From the NCBI RefSeq assembly GCF_030539665.1, contig NZ_JAUNXR010000002.1:124001-188000 (forward strand): a stretch of 64,000 nt of DNA, given 5' to 3'. Of the stretch, positions 18,298 through 26,691 are shown one piece after another. The stretch is from Methanobrevibacter sp. Lineage in GTDB: Archaea > Methanobacteriota > Methanobacteria > Methanobacteriales > Methanobacteriaceae. The position numbers were made by a program, and so were the translations under genes. Below the pieces are notes generated by a model. It saw only the letters and a list, made by a program, of their open reading frames with translations. It was not told where the DNA came from and made no database searches. How positions within the stretch are numbered: position 1 is the first letter of the stretch; every line of letters starts with the position of its first letter.

Positions 18298-18732
18298 TCA
18301 AGGATTGCACACTTGACATGGAATTTTGCCTGCATCAATAGCTGCCTGCCTGTTTGGGTAGGTTATCTTGTTAGAACCAGATATCTTCTTGGCCCACTCG
18401 CAGTCAGGAGAATGGAACTTGTCGGATTTCGCACTTGAAACAACCTTGGCTGAAGTTTCCACATTAGAATCCACATTTTCAACTGATGCTGAATTATCCA
18501 CTGAAGAAGTGTTGTTTTCGCCAGCAGCCAAATCATTTGAATCTGAAAAGGAAATCATGCCAGTTGCAAAAAGCCCTATGACAGCTATTGCCACAACGAT
18601 AACCACTATTGAAACGATCATCTTGCCTGAAGCCTTGCCCTTTCCTGAGCCTGAAATGTCATTGCCGCACTTGGGACAAAACTTTGAATTCTTTTTAGAC
18701 AGTTCTTGACCGCATTTCGGACAGTAATCCAT
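18298..18732 (-). CDS. Zinc-ribbon, single-membrane-span protein with C-terminal Ada-like Cys domain
   Basis: A 144-residue protein in three parts. An N-terminal zinc ribbon has the pattern CPKCGQELSKKNSKFCPKCG. A hydrophobic span follows (about residues 35-60, MIVSIVVIVVAIAVIGLFA). After a Ser/Asn-rich linker comes an outside domain with HSPDCEWAKKI and IPCQVCNP, resembling the small metal-binding Ada-type Cys domains often found on such tails. With the zinc ribbon predicted in the cytoplasm and the C-terminus outside, it could link an internal partner to the envelope. AGGTGA precedes the ATG. It lies downstream of the degenerate HsdR-like gene and upstream of ftsY. No specific function is known to me. 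Confidence 0.75.
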   Translation of the reverse strand: MDYCPKCGQELSKKNSKFCPKCGNDISGSGKGKASGKMIVSIVVIVVAIAVIGLFATGMISFSDSNDLAAGENNTSSVDNSASVENVDSNVETSAKVVSSAKSDKFHSPDCEWAKKISGSNKITYPNRQAAIDAGKIPCQVCNP

Positions 18733-18814
18733 TTTAAAAAGTCACCTCAAAATTATTATATGAATACAATTTTGTAGCTAACCAATAATAAAGTTGTATG
18801 ATTTGGATTTTTAA

Positions 18815-18940
18815 GAAAAAGGTTGCATGTTGAGGTCCTTGGTATTGGCGAGTCCTCGCTCAACTATGCAGTGGTTACAATTTAAAAAAAGCGAGTACAC
18901 TACATAATTTTTAATTTATCCTGTGCATATATCATAACCA
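18815..18940 (-). ncRNA. Candidate structured RNA upstream of the zinc-ribbon gene
   Basis: Bases 18824-18834 (TGCATGTTGAG) pair with 18859-18870 (CTCAACTATGCA) as an 11-pair stem with one bulged base. Inside, CGA/TCG (18849-18851 with 18856-18858) closes a tetraloop directly on that stem, and CC/GG pairing is possible in the other strand of the loop. On the minus strand the stem is followed by ACCTTTTTCTT, a terminator-like end. A TATA-like TTTATATAC at about 18962-18970 lies some 25 bases upstream of the proposed 5' end. It could be a free small RNA or a leader of the downstream gene; orientation is inferred. Confidence 0.35.
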
Positions 18941-19020
18941 ATTAAGTAGTAGATAGAAGTAGTATATAAAGGTTATGATTTGATTCCCACAATGGATTCT
19001 GGTTCCATCCATAACCTTTA
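18931..19020. repeat. Three related dyad arms around a TATA-like element
   Basis: ATCATAACC (18931-18939), TAAAGGTTATGAT (18967-18979) and CATAACCTTTA (19010-19020). The middle arm can pair with the left arm over 9 bases (18971-18979) or with the right arm over 11 bases (18967-18977), so the two pairings exclude each other. The sequence AGTATATAAAGG (18961-18972) lies between left and middle arms. This may be a protein-binding dyad flanking a promoter, or alternative RNA hairpins after the HsdR-like stop. Confidence 0.45.
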
Positions 19021-19033
19021 GGACATCAGCAGC

Positions 19034-20638
19034 TCAGTTGAGGCTGTTGAGATATTTCGAATCTATTCTGATGCAGGAATATTCCTTTAATTCAAAGCGT
19101 TCAATATCCTTTTCCTCAGCCTTTTTGCGTGAACTTGCGGTTTTATTTTTAAACGGATCGTACAGCCTGTTCAAGGTTTCCTCAGTCATTAGAAAATCCC
19201 CATCATCGAATTCCCTGAAATTTTTGGCTATTGAAAAGTATTTGGTGGCCTGCCTGTAGAACTTGGAAAACAGTTTTAAGTCATCCTCATTGTTTATTAC
19301 TGCCCTGTTCATTTCCATGTCAACAAATTTCAGGAATTCCCTTATCGAATCATTTGCAAGATTTACATAGTCCAGATAAGACCTCAATTTTGATTTTTCG
19401 TTAGGAAGATAATTGGAATATGTTTTGAGTTTTTTCCTGAGATTATTCTCTATATTTGTAAATACTACAAGATTTGCAATTTCCTTTTCCTTATGTGGCC
19501 TGTTGATGTCGGAAAGCAGATTCATGGAATTGTATAGTACCTTATGGTCCAGATAGACCGTGTTTACATTTGGCATATTGATCTTGTTGTAGTTTGGAGG
19601 CACAATCAATATATCAATTTTCCCTTTTTCAAATCGGCGATATGCATCTTCCTTGAACAATTCCAGTTCAGAGGTGGTGAAGTCAGTATTGAATTTCTTG
19701 TTGTAGTCCTTCAAAATGTATTTGGATACGAAATTTGCCACATCCACATCGGACATCACCCCACAGTTGTCATTGAATTTGGAGAGAATCGCCACCACAT
19801 TCAAGTCAGTTCCTGTTTTGATATAATCATAGTATTTCAAAATGGAGCTGACGGAATAGACCATAAACATTGCCTGAAACTTGCGGTTTTCCGTTAGCCT
19901 GTTATGATTTTCAATAATCCAGTTGCTTATCTGGCTAATCCTTTTTGGATATGACAGGAACTTTTTAGAATACTTGATGTCAGTCAGGTCATCATTGTCA
20001 AGAAATCTAACATCCATTTCAACAAGGTTGCTGTCATCCATTGCATTTTGAAGCAGATATGTTCCAACCCGCTTGTCAAAGTTATGTTTGGTTGTTCTTC
20101 CGTTAACCGCATCTTTATTGAACTTTGGCATGGATGACAATAGGTAAAACTTGGATTTTTTGAAAAAGTTCTGGATATCAGGAAAGGACTTTGAATTGAC
20201 TATGAGATTTGCATCGTCAAAGACAAAAACAATATTCTCATTGCAAAATTCTGAGAAATTCGCTGCATTTCTGTTGAAAGCGTTTCTGAAAAGAGTGTCG
20301 AAGGTAATTACAAACTTCTTGCTTCTCAATTTGTTCAAAACATCCTTGGTTGTCTTCGCCAGAGCAGGCTGATTTAAAAAAGAACTGTCATACCTGGAAG
20401 TTATCAAGATTACCTTGTCCACCTTCTTAATCTTCAAAAAGGATTGGGCTAGCCTAAGAGAAGTCAGTGAATTGCCCGAACCTGAACAGTGCCAAACATA
20501 TCCGTTTTTGCCGGCCCTATACTGATTGATCAGATTAATGATTGCTTCAATTTGATAATTCCTCAACATTACGGACAGGTTGTTGAAGATAAAGGGCTTG
20601 TTCAATTCCAATTTATAAAATATGTCAATATCCCTCAT
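19034..20638 (-). CDS. Degenerate HsdR-like helicase (probable pseudoenzyme)
   Basis: A 534-residue relative of the SF2 motor of type I restriction R subunits, lacking their N-terminal nuclease. GYVWHCSGSGNSLTSLRLAQ at 46-65 aligns with the HsdR phrase GYIWHxxGSGKTLTS, but the Walker A lysine is asparagine (GSGNS). The DEAH-like motif II is DDAN at 141-144, motif III is LSSMP instead of the usual TGTP, and motif VI is DINRPHKEK without the paired arginines. The frame is intact over 534 codons, so the losses look tolerated or selected rather than recent decay. It is inserted between prefoldin alpha and ftsY. A run of eight G residues lies about 8-15 bases before the ATG. The function is unknown. 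Confidence 0.75.
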   Translation of the reverse strand: MRDIDIFYKLELNKPFIFNNLSVMLRNYQIEAIINLINQYRAGKNGYVWHCSGSGNSLTSLRLAQSFLKIKKVDKVILITSRYDSSFLNQPALAKTTKDVLNKLRSKKFVITFDTLFRNAFNRNAANFSEFCNENIVFVFDDANLIVNSKSFPDIQNFFKKSKFYLLSSMPKFNKDAVNGRTTKHNFDKRVGTYLLQNAMDDSNLVEMDVRFLDNDDLTDIKYSKKFLSYPKRISQISNWIIENHNRLTENRKFQAMFMVYSVSSILKYYDYIKTGTDLNVVAILSKFNDNCGVMSDVDVANFVSKYILKDYNKKFNTDFTTSELELFKEDAYRRFEKGKIDILIVPPNYNKINMPNVNTVYLDHKVLYNSMNLLSDINRPHKEKEIANLVVFTNIENNLRKKLKTYSNYLPNEKSKLRSYLDYVNLANDSIREFLKFVDMEMNRAVINNEDDLKLFSKFYRQATKYFSIAKNFREFDDGDFLMTEETLNRLYDPFKNKTASSRKKAEEKDIERFELKEYSCIRIDSKYLNSLN

Positions 20639-20791
20639 CAGATACTTCCCCCCCCAAGAAAATAAGTCTTTCTCATATTGATTTTGTATATAATTAGTAA
20701 TAAATTTATTTAAAAATAGCGGGAAAAGTCCTTTGATAATGAAAAACAGTCGTTGACTAAAAAAAAGAAAAAAAAGAGAAATTAAATAAGT

Positions 20792-21223
20792 TTAGAATCC
20801 GGTCATTTGACCTTGTGCAGCAGCAGCTATCTGATTAGCCTGATTGGTTAAAGCGCCCACAATGTCAGTTACTTGCTGCAAGTTACCGAGCATTTTGTCC
20901 AAACTGTCTTCAAGGTCTTCCTTTTGACCTGCAACAATTTCCTTAGCCCCTTCAACGTCTTTCTTAATAGCGTATCCTGCACCAATACTTATGATAATTT
21001 CATCTGTGTTTTTAAGATCCCCTTTAATGAAAGAACCAGCACCAACAGGTACGAATGCTTCAACGGAATCTTTACCTTTTAAATCATCTAAAGTGTTAGT
21101 TAATGTGTCAACCTCTACAATTGACGCCCTTATTAATTCAATTTGTTGTTGAATTAATTCTGCTTGTTGATTGTACGCATTTATCTCATTAACAATTTGT
21201 TCTAAATTTTGCTGATCTTCCAT
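20792..21223 (-). CDS. pfdA: Prefoldin subunit alpha
   Basis: A 143-residue subunit of the hexameric chaperone that captures unfolded proteins and passes them to the thermosome. It has the class arrangement: an N-terminal coiled coil (QNLEQIVNEINAYNQQAEL), a central beta part with VPVGAGSFIKG and the ISIGAGYAIKK strand, and a C-terminal coiled coil. AGGTGT precedes the ATG. It ends the leftward translation cluster, 50 bases after LX. Usual length for archaeal alpha subunits is about 140-150. Confidence 0.95.
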   Translation of the reverse strand: MEDQQNLEQIVNEINAYNQQAELIQQQIELIRASIVEVDTLTNTLDDLKGKDSVEAFVPVGAGSFIKGDLKNTDEIIISIGAGYAIKKDVEGAKEIVAGQKEDLEDSLDKMLGNLQQVTDIVGALTNQANQIAAAAQGQMTGF

Positions 21224-21273
21224 AATTACACCTACTTTAAATTTGTATTAATAGTATTGTACTGTTCAAGTAT

Positions 21274-21498
21274 TTATAGAATCTCTTTTACAATTGGGTC
21301 GGTGACTTCTTCTGGTGCAATTTCGGTAATTTCATCAATAGAAATTTGGCTTCTATTGAGACCGTGTTTGCTTCCAAAACGTTCGTATATTTTTTCTTCG
21401 ACATTAGCTTCACTAGTAGCCTTGTACTCTTTTACAAATATACTTTTTTCTTCGCCCATCACAAAAGTACCTTTAACTCTGTAAATTTTTGTTATCAT
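21274..21498 (-). CDS. rplX: Ribosomal protein LX (L18Ae/eL20)
   Basis: A 74-residue large-subunit protein with the typical opening KIYRVKGTFVMGEEK and the mid-protein ATSEANVEEKIYERFGSKHG. RBS GAGGTATT. Position between eIF6 and prefoldin alpha is the conserved archaeal order, which supports the call. Confidence 0.95.
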   Translation of the reverse strand: MITKIYRVKGTFVMGEEKSIFVKEYKATSEANVEEKIYERFGSKHGLNRSQISIDEITEIAPEEVTDPIVKEIL

Positions 21499-21516
21499 TA
21501 GAATACCTCAGAAGTT

Positions 21517-22191
21517 TTAAAATCTATCATCCAAAAAGCCTAATGATTCTTCAACTCTAGCCATTTCAGGACCTGTACTGTCCTTAGCGACAATTGCCCC
21601 TTTAGTGTTTGCAAGACAGCATGCCCCAACCAATGAAATTCCACGGCCAACGGTACCAACATTTCCATCTACACCGAAAATATTACGCGCGAAATCAACT
21701 TCACTTTCAGTAGCGTTCTTGCCCATTAAAAATCCCTTGTTGGTAACTGTAATTAGAGAACCAATAATGTCACTACCAACCATGGAAGTTGCCTGAACAT
21801 CTACATCCAAAGTATCTTCCAAGACATTGATTGCATCCTCATCCAAGAAAGGACTTACAATAGCTCCATTGTCGTTACATGCAACAATATTACCTACTGC
21901 TGTGTAAGTTCCTGGAATTTTCGCTACATTTAACCCTATATCTTCAAGTTGTTTAATTTCTTTATCTAATGCATGTGGAGTTACAACGATACCGTTTGAA
22001 TTAGCTACAGCTAAAGATCCAATAAGGTTACTACCAGCTATTGAAGACTTTAAGACGTCAACTTCTAAAGCTTCCTTAATGATGTCCATTTTATCATCCA
22101 AAAGATTGTATGGAACAATAGCGACATCGTCTGTTGCTAAAATAAATACTCCTACATTAGGATTTCCTATTATATCTATTCTTTTTAACAT
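21517..22191 (-). CDS. eif6: Translation initiation factor 6 (aIF6)
   Basis: A 224-residue anti-association factor that binds the 50S subunit and blocks premature joining with 30S. It has the pentein fold of five repeats; recurring phrases SSIAGSNLIGSLAVAN, TSMVGSDIIGSLITVT and GRGISLVGACCLANTKG mark them. Length agrees with archaeal aIF6 (about 220). GAGGTAATTACC precedes the start. It lies between L31e and LX in the translation cluster. Confidence 0.97.
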   Translation of the reverse strand: MLKRIDIIGNPNVGVFILATDDVAIVPYNLLDDKMDIIKEALEVDVLKSSIAGSNLIGSLAVANSNGIVVTPHALDKEIKQLEDIGLNVAKIPGTYTAVGNIVACNDNGAIVSPFLDEDAINVLEDTLDVDVQATSMVGSDIIGSLITVTNKGFLMGKNATESEVDFARNIFGVDGNVGTVGRGISLVGACCLANTKGAIVAKDSTGPEMARVEESLGFLDDRF

Positions 22192-22241
22192 GGTAATTAC
22201 CTCTAGACTTTAATTATTTTTCTAGTATAAAAATATGATGT

Positions 22242-22487
22242 TTATTCTGCTAAAGTTGCTTCAACAACACCATCATCATCTTTAACTGCTTTGACTGTAA
22301 TTTTAGAAGGTATTTTTTGAATACCTCTTGCCCAAATCATATGATTAATAGATTCATCTAATTTAACTTCTTCAGCTTTCATATGTTTGATTAAGAAGTT
22401 TTGTACCTCTCTAATAGCCCTAGGTGCTCTGATAGTCCTTTTGACTTTTTTAACATCTCTAAGTGGAATAGTGTATACTCTTTCCAT
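22242..22487 (-). CDS. rpl31e: Ribosomal protein L31e (eL31)
   Basis: An 81-residue large-subunit protein. [36 protein letters not shown] and [14 protein letters not shown] are family hallmarks. The start follows GGGGGA. It is located 12 bases after L39e, the usual archaeal arrangement. Confidence 0.97.
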   Translation of the reverse strand: MERVYTIPLRDVKKVKRTIRAPRAIREVQNFLIKHMKAEEVKLDESINHMIWARGIQKIPSKITVKAVKDDDGVVEATLAE

Positions 22488-22499
22488 GAAAAATCCCCC

Positions 22500-22655
22500 T
22501 TATAATTTAAGACTGTTTCTTCTCCAATGTCTAGGTTTAGGTCTGTATCTAAGTTTACGGTTAGTCTTAGCATAAGCCCAGATTGGAATTCTTCTGTTTT
22601 GTTTGGTTGCTTTTGCCATTCTCAATTTTTTAGCTAATGGTTTATTTCTACTCAT
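22500..22655 (-). CDS. rpl39e: Ribosomal protein L39e (eL39)
   Basis: A 51-residue, highly basic protein lining the peptide exit tunnel: [19 protein letters not shown] at the start and [12 protein letters not shown] in the middle. A longer in-frame start exists upstream, but AAGGTGAAATA just before this ATG and the invariant 51-residue length decide the start. Confidence 0.97.
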   Translation of the reverse strand: MSRNKPLAKKLRMAKATKQNRRIPIWAYAKTNRKLRYRPKPRHWRRNSLKL

Positions 22656-22680
22656 TATTTCACCTTTAATACAATAATTA

Positions 22681-23262
22681 TCATTTATATCCAATAACAC
22701 GAGTTTGATAATGTTCAGGGAAAATATCCGTTGAATTTCCACCCTTCTCATCAATCAAGGTCCTTATTTCAACCTCGTAATCAGAATTGTTATCCTTGTT
22801 ACTCCTTTCATGTGAAACTTCAAATAAATTAGAAGTGATGGTCTTAATGGTCTTGAAACCAAAACTGTCTAGATTAATGTATTGAACATCCTTACGATCC
22901 TCAAGACTTCTAATTTGATTCTTGTTAAGTTTAGGAGTTCTATCGTCCCTACGAGTTCCGTCAGCAATAATTTCAAATCTGTCAGCCACTTCCTCAATTA
23001 CGTTCTCATGAAGAAACTTGATTCCATCATTAGGAAAACCATCTTCCATAATCATGTCACAAGCCTTGTCCAAAATCTCCAAATCAAGATCCACAACCCT
23101 ATGTGTAAATCCAAGAGATTCCGCTGAAAGACTGGCCGGAATAAAAGAATCATAAACTCCAAAATTGACTGTGCACAACTCCACATCAAAACCTAATCTC
23201 TGCAGAGTAACGCCCATCAAGGAGCTGTCCTTTCCTCCACTGTATAAAACACAAGCCTTCAT
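22681..23262 (-). CDS. PP-loop ATPase-family protein
   Basis: A 193-residue protein of the PP-loop (N-type ATP pyrophosphatase) superfamily, with [11 protein letters not shown] at 7-17 as the AMP/PPi-binding loop and [11 protein letters not shown] in the middle. It is related to the archaeal proteins annotated as predicted tRNA-modification ATPases (COG2117-like), which often lie beside L39e. The substrate is unknown. It starts 5 bases after the PDCD5 stop, so it is co-transcribed with the translation genes, supporting an RNA-related role. Confidence 0.8.
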   Translation of the reverse strand: MKACVLYSGGKDSSLMGVTLQRLGFDVELCTVNFGVYDSFIPASLSAESLGFTHRVVDLDLEILDKACDMIMEDGFPNDGIKFLHENVIEEVADRFEIIADGTRRDDRTPKLNKNQIRSLEDRKDVQYINLDSFGFKTIKTITSNLFEVSHERSNKDNNSDYEVEIRTLIDEKGGNSTDIFPEHYQTRVIGYK

Positions 23263-23267
23263 TGAAA

Positions 23268-23624
23268 TTATTTCCTTGTAATTTTCATTTCTCTTTTCTG
23301 ACCTGCAATTTGTTGAAGAAGTACTTTTAACTGTTCGTCAGTTACCTTACCTCTAAGACTGCCTGCCTGTGCTGACTGAATAAGTTGAATCTCAATCTGG
23401 TTAACAAGCTCAGGCTTGGTTAATCTCAAGTTAGCCAACCTGTTACGAGCTTCAGAAGTTAAAATTTGAGATAAAATTTGCTTCTTTTGAGCTTCAAACT
23501 GTGCTTGAGCTTCTTGCTGTTGCATTTGCTGTTGTGCTTGCATTTGCATTTGCTGTTGGGAAGCCGCTTGCTGTGCTTGTAATTCAGCCATTCTTTTACG
23601 ACGTATTTCGTCAAGATCGCTCAT
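23268..23624 (-). CDS. DNA-binding protein, PDCD5/TFAR19 family
   Basis: A 118-residue small helical protein. DLDEIRRKRMAELQAQQ opens a Gln/Met-rich helix; ILTSEARNRLANLRLTKPE is the conserved core and the tail is basic. Archaeal members are annotated as DNA-binding proteins. It lies between S19e and the PP-loop gene. The Gln-rich block is longer than in many relatives, which is the only oddity. Confidence 0.92.
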   Translation of the reverse strand: MSDLDEIRRKRMAELQAQQAASQQQMQMQAQQQMQQQEAQAQFEAQKKQILSQILTSEARNRLANLRLTKPELVNQIEIQLIQSAQAGSLRGKVTDEQLKVLLQQIAGQKREMKITRK

Positions 23625-23648
23625 ATCAAACTCTCCAATTAATTGTAA

Positions 23649-24086
23649 TTAATATTTTTCAAGCTCAGGAATATCTTCAATAATTTTACCAGATATTTTA
23701 TCTAAGTAAGATCTTCCTGCGGGAGTGACAACTCTTCCACCTTCAACTTTTTCAACAAAACCTGCGTCTTCTAATTGGTGTAAAGCTCCTCTGATAATAG
23801 CTCCACTACCTTTTCTAAATACTTCAGGACGAACACCACGGTCTTTTTTACCACCGTAGAAAGTTCTTAAACTCATAACTCCAACTGGACCGTCCATGTA
23901 AACTCTTCTAAAGATAGAAGCAGTTCTAATATACCACCAATCTGGGTTTTCAGGTTTTCTTTCTTTATGAACTCCAGTTTTTACAAAATTCGCCCATGCA
24001 GGAGGGTTGATTTTATCATTGTTTTTAAATTCTTCTGCAACAGTGTCGATTAACACTTCTGCAGGTACATCAAATACAGTAGTCAT
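23649..24086 (-). CDS. rps19e: Ribosomal protein S19e (eS19)
   Basis: A 145-residue small-subunit protein. [20 protein letters not shown] and [12 protein letters not shown] are family signatures, and the tail (GRSYLDKI) is typical. GGAG lies 7 bases before the ATG. It sits in the cluster between YhbY and PDCD5. Confidence 0.97.
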   Translation of the reverse strand: MTTVFDVPAEVLIDTVAEEFKNNDKINPPAWANFVKTGVHKERKPENPDWWYIRTASIFRRVYMDGPVGVMSLRTFYGGKKDRGVRPEVFRKGSGAIIRGALHQLEDAGFVEKVEGGRVVTPAGRSYLDKISGKIIEDIPELEKY

Positions 24087-24178
24087 ATTAATTCTCCAAT
24101 ATTTTAATTAAATAATGGCCTCTTAATCAACTGTAAATTTAAGACCAAAAGGTCCGTAACTCTAAATTTAAGCAATGT

Positions 24179-24436
24179 TTAAGGCTTTCTTTTATAAATG
24201 ACAGCAACATTTCCTCTAACGTCAACGAGCTGAGCCCTTGTTTTTTGAACTATGTCATTTATATATTCATCTTTATCTCTAGCGATATTTTTTGCAAATT
24301 TGAGCTTAACAATTTCATTAGCCTTGAGCTGACGCTTGATTTCTTCGATAACGTTATCGTTGACCGCAGCCTTACCAATGTTAATTGTCATAGCATGAAG
24401 AGACCTATTCATCAGTTCTTTTTTGTTTTGAATCAT
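24179..24436 (-). CDS. YhbY/CRM-domain RNA-binding protein
   Basis: An 85-residue single CRM domain. The conserved INIGKAAVNDNVIEEIKRQL, ANEIVKLKFAK and DVRGNVAVIYK follow the family pattern of a ribosome-assembly RNA-binding protein. Its start overlaps the end of the RNase P component gene by 32 bases, with GGAGAG as RBS, so the two are translationally linked. Confidence 0.92.
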   Translation of the reverse strand: MIQNKKELMNRSLHAMTINIGKAAVNDNVIEEIKRQLKANEIVKLKFAKNIARDKDEYINDIVQKTRAQLVDVRGNVAVIYKRKP

Positions 24437-24770
24437 AATTAGCTCTCCTTTTATTTTTCTTCTCCCTTTGATAAGGAATTTTCATAACATGGCCACATTC
24501 ACCACAAAAAATATTAACATTTTCATTAATTAGCCGGACAGTAGAATTGTGACCATAGCAAAGGAAGCTTCCGCAGTTCTTGCAATACCTTCTGGACCAT
24601 TTTTCAGGAATCTTGGTATTGTATTTGGTAGACAATTTCTTAGCCATTTCCACATACCTATTGGATCTTTCGGGATGTTTGGGAAACTGCTTTTCTGCAT
24701 TCTCAAAAAGGATATGCATCCTTTCTATGGCTATATCAATCATCCACTTGGGTTTTCTTCCTCTACTCAA
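24405..24770 (-). CDS. rnp4: Ribonuclease P protein component 4 (Rpp21/Rpr2)
   Basis: A 121-residue RNase P protein. Helical N-terminus (RGRKPKWMIDIAIERM), then a zinc ribbon formed by YCKNCGSFLCYG and FCGECGHVMK. It is needed with the RNA and other proteins for 5' maturation of tRNA. The start codon is TTG with GAGGGG 5 bases before it. It is the first gene of the leftward cluster. Confidence 0.93.
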   Translation of the reverse strand: MSRGRKPKWMIDIAIERMHILFENAEKQFPKHPERSNRYVEMAKKLSTKYNTKIPEKWSRRYCKNCGSFLCYGHNSTVRLINENVNIFCGECGHVMKIPYQREKKNKRRANYDSKQKRTDE

Positions 24771-24954
24771 AATACCCCTCTAAAATTTAGGATATAATAT
24801 TCAAGAATTTGAATTAAAATGATTTGCGCATAATAAAACAAAGAACCATAGTTAAAAAATTAACCTTAGGTTATTATGAATATTAGGAATAATTATGTTT
24901 ATAACTATTAATAAAGGTTAGTATTTTCTTATTTGAAAAAGGTAAAAATAGAAA

Positions 24955-25497
24955 TTAATTTGAAATAATCCATTCCATAAAGTCAATGTTTCCAAATGGA
25001 TAATGGACATTTCCTTCAATGATATCTTCCAAAACTTCAACTGCATCCTCAACTGTCATGCTGGAAACATCTACTTCCTCAACTTTGTTGGAGTGCATGT
25101 CATAAGCTTCACAGCCGCAAACTCCAAGAGCCTCAGCTTCCAGGTTTTCACGTATCTTGCTTTCGCCGTATCCCCTAGCTTCAAGTCTCTCCCTTAATAT
25201 TTCAGGATTTGCCCTTAGAACTATTATCTTGTCGGCATTTGAGCACAGGTGACTTACATGACCTTCCACAATGGCTGTTCCATCAAAGTCCTCAAGTTCC
25301 TCCTGAAGTGCAGCATCCAATTTTTCAATGTCAATGACTTCATAGCCTTTGTCTGAGTCTTTTCCCAAGGTCAGGCCGTTTTCGAAAACGAAATCATTGA
25401 TTTTAATAAGCTTAGCTCCTATTTTAGAAGCTAATACTTCTGATATAGTTGTTTTACCTACAGTAGGCGTACCACTAATAAAAATAGTTTGATTCAT
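24955..25497 (-). CDS. AK6/Fap7-type adenylate kinase-like NTPase
   Basis: A 180-residue P-loop kinase with GTPTVGKTT at 9-17, a lid with RANPEILRERLEARGYGESK, and the ENLEAEALGVCGCEAYD phrase characteristic of the archaeal and eukaryotic AK6 (Fap7) family. Such enzymes act as adenylate kinases or ATPases in 18S/16S rRNA end maturation. The start is weakly preceded by GGTA. It is 28 bases downstream of the DRG GTPase gene, so the two may form a unit linked to ribosome biogenesis. Confidence 0.88.
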   Translation of the reverse strand: MNQTIFISGTPTVGKTTISEVLASKIGAKLIKINDFVFENGLTLGKDSDKGYEVIDIEKLDAALQEELEDFDGTAIVEGHVSHLCSNADKIIVLRANPEILRERLEARGYGESKIRENLEAEALGVCGCEAYDMHSNKVEEVDVSSMTVEDAVEVLEDIIEGNVHYPFGNIDFMEWIISN

Positions 25498-25525
25498 AAA
25501 AATACCAAAAAATAAAACAATAGAA

Positions 25526-26620
25526 TTATTTCTTTAAAATAATTCTTAAAACATCCTCATCTTCCAACACATGGTCGGGACCTACCTTTTGACCTGGGAA
25601 CTTTACTGAGCTTCCCCAGACCTTTGCATGACGGAAGTTTTTAACGAATTCCCTGTGTAGTTTTCCACAGGCGTCAATTACTGTAGAGCCCTTTTTGATT
25701 ACCAGAGGGTCTTCCATATCTGCCTTTCTACCTTGAGGTTTAAGATAAACCCTTACCAGATCAAGATTGTCGAATATTGTATCCTTAAGGTTGTCAATAT
25801 TCATCTTTTTGTCAGCTGAAATAGGTATGAATTCAGGTATGTATTTTTTAAGTTCATTTAGATATGCTTCATCTACCAAATCCACCTTATTTAAAAGGAT
25901 TAACATTGGAACATATGATTTATTTCTATCAAGAACGTCAATAAATTGATCCATTGTCACATCATCCCTAAAGAGCACATCTGCATTATGCATACCATAC
26001 TCATTTATTATGGATCTTACTGTTTTTTCATCCAAATGTGTAAGTGGAACGGTTGATGAAATGTTGACTCCACCTAATTTTTTACGTTTTACAGTTACGT
26101 CAGGTTCCTTTTGATTAGGCCTGATTCCAATATTATGAAGCTCTTTTAGAATAACATCCAAATGTTGTGGATTTAGTGTATCTAGAACAACAACAATAAG
26201 ATCTGCAGTTCTTGCAACGGATAGGATTTCCCTACCTCTACCCTTACCACTGCTAGCTCCAGTAATGATTCCAGGAATGTCGAAAACCTGTATCTTCGCA
26301 TTTTTATGTTCCATTATTCCAGGAACAATATCTAAAGTTGTAAATTGATAAGCTCCAACTTTACTTTCAGCATTTGTAATCTCATTTAACAAAGTGGACT
26401 TTCCCACAGAAGGAAAACCGACCAAAACGACCGTAGCATCCCCTGATTTTTTAACATGGAACCCTTGACCTTTAGTACCTGAACTGCTTCTTTGTAGAGA
26501 TTCCTCTTTTAGTTTGGAAATTTTTGCCTTTAACTTACCAATATGATGAGAAGTTGCTTTATTATATGGTGTCTTTTGAATTTCCTCTTCAATCGCTTTT
26601 ATCTTCTCTTCAATTCCCAT
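25526..26620 (-). CDS. DRG/Rbg family OBG-type GTPase with TGS domain
   Basis: A 364-residue GTPase. An N-terminal helix (residues 1-45) is followed by G1 [13 protein letters not shown] at 68-80, the effector phrase [15 protein letters not shown]3 DIPGI, and G4 LLNKVDLVD near 248. The last 75 residues are a TGS domain ([18 protein letters not shown]). DRG proteins bind ribosomes and help relieve stalling in eukaryotes; the archaeal role is presumed similar. Length is standard. Confidence 0.95.
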   Translation of the reverse strand: MGIEEKIKAIEEEIQKTPYNKATSHHIGKLKAKISKLKEESLQRSSSGTKGQGFHVKKSGDATVVLVGFPSVGKSTLLNEITNAESKVGAYQFTTLDIVPGIMEHKNAKIQVFDIPGIITGASSGKGRGREILSVARTADLIVVVLDTLNPQHLDVILKELHNIGIRPNQKEPDVTVKRKKLGGVNISSTVPLTHLDEKTVRSIINEYGMHNADVLFRDDVTMDQFIDVLDRNKSYVPMLILLNKVDLVDEAYLNELKKYIPEFIPISADKKMNIDNLKDTIFDNLDLVRVYLKPQGRKADMEDPLVIKKGSTVIDACGKLHREFVKNFRHAKVWGSSVKFPGQKVGPDHVLEDEDVLRIILKK

Positions 26621-26650
26621 AAAACCACCATATTATGAATAAATAAATCT

Positions 26651-26689
26651 AAAAAAAATTTAAAAGTAATTAGGAAAGAATCCTAATTA
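26651..26689 (-). terminator. Terminator of aglB
   Basis: TAATTAGGA (26667-26675) pairs with TCCTAATTA (26681-26689) across a 5-base loop, 2 bases beyond the aglB stop. On the minus strand it is followed after a few bases by a run of eight T at about 26651-26659. Confidence 0.65.
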
Positions 26690-26691
26690 AC

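Larger units (their letters stand above)
18733..19033. other. 301-base intergenic region with strong secondary structure
   Basis: No ORF of note. It holds the candidate small RNA at 18815-18940, a repeated dyad at 18931-19020 around a TATA-like element, and the AGGTGA leader of the zinc-ribbon gene. The right end abuts the stop codon of the HsdR-like gene. Confidence 0.6.

Noticed and set aside
22656-22754. N-terminal extension of L39e by 33 residues
   Set aside because: It overlaps the PP-loop gene, and a good ribosome site and the universal 51-residue length fix the start at 22655.
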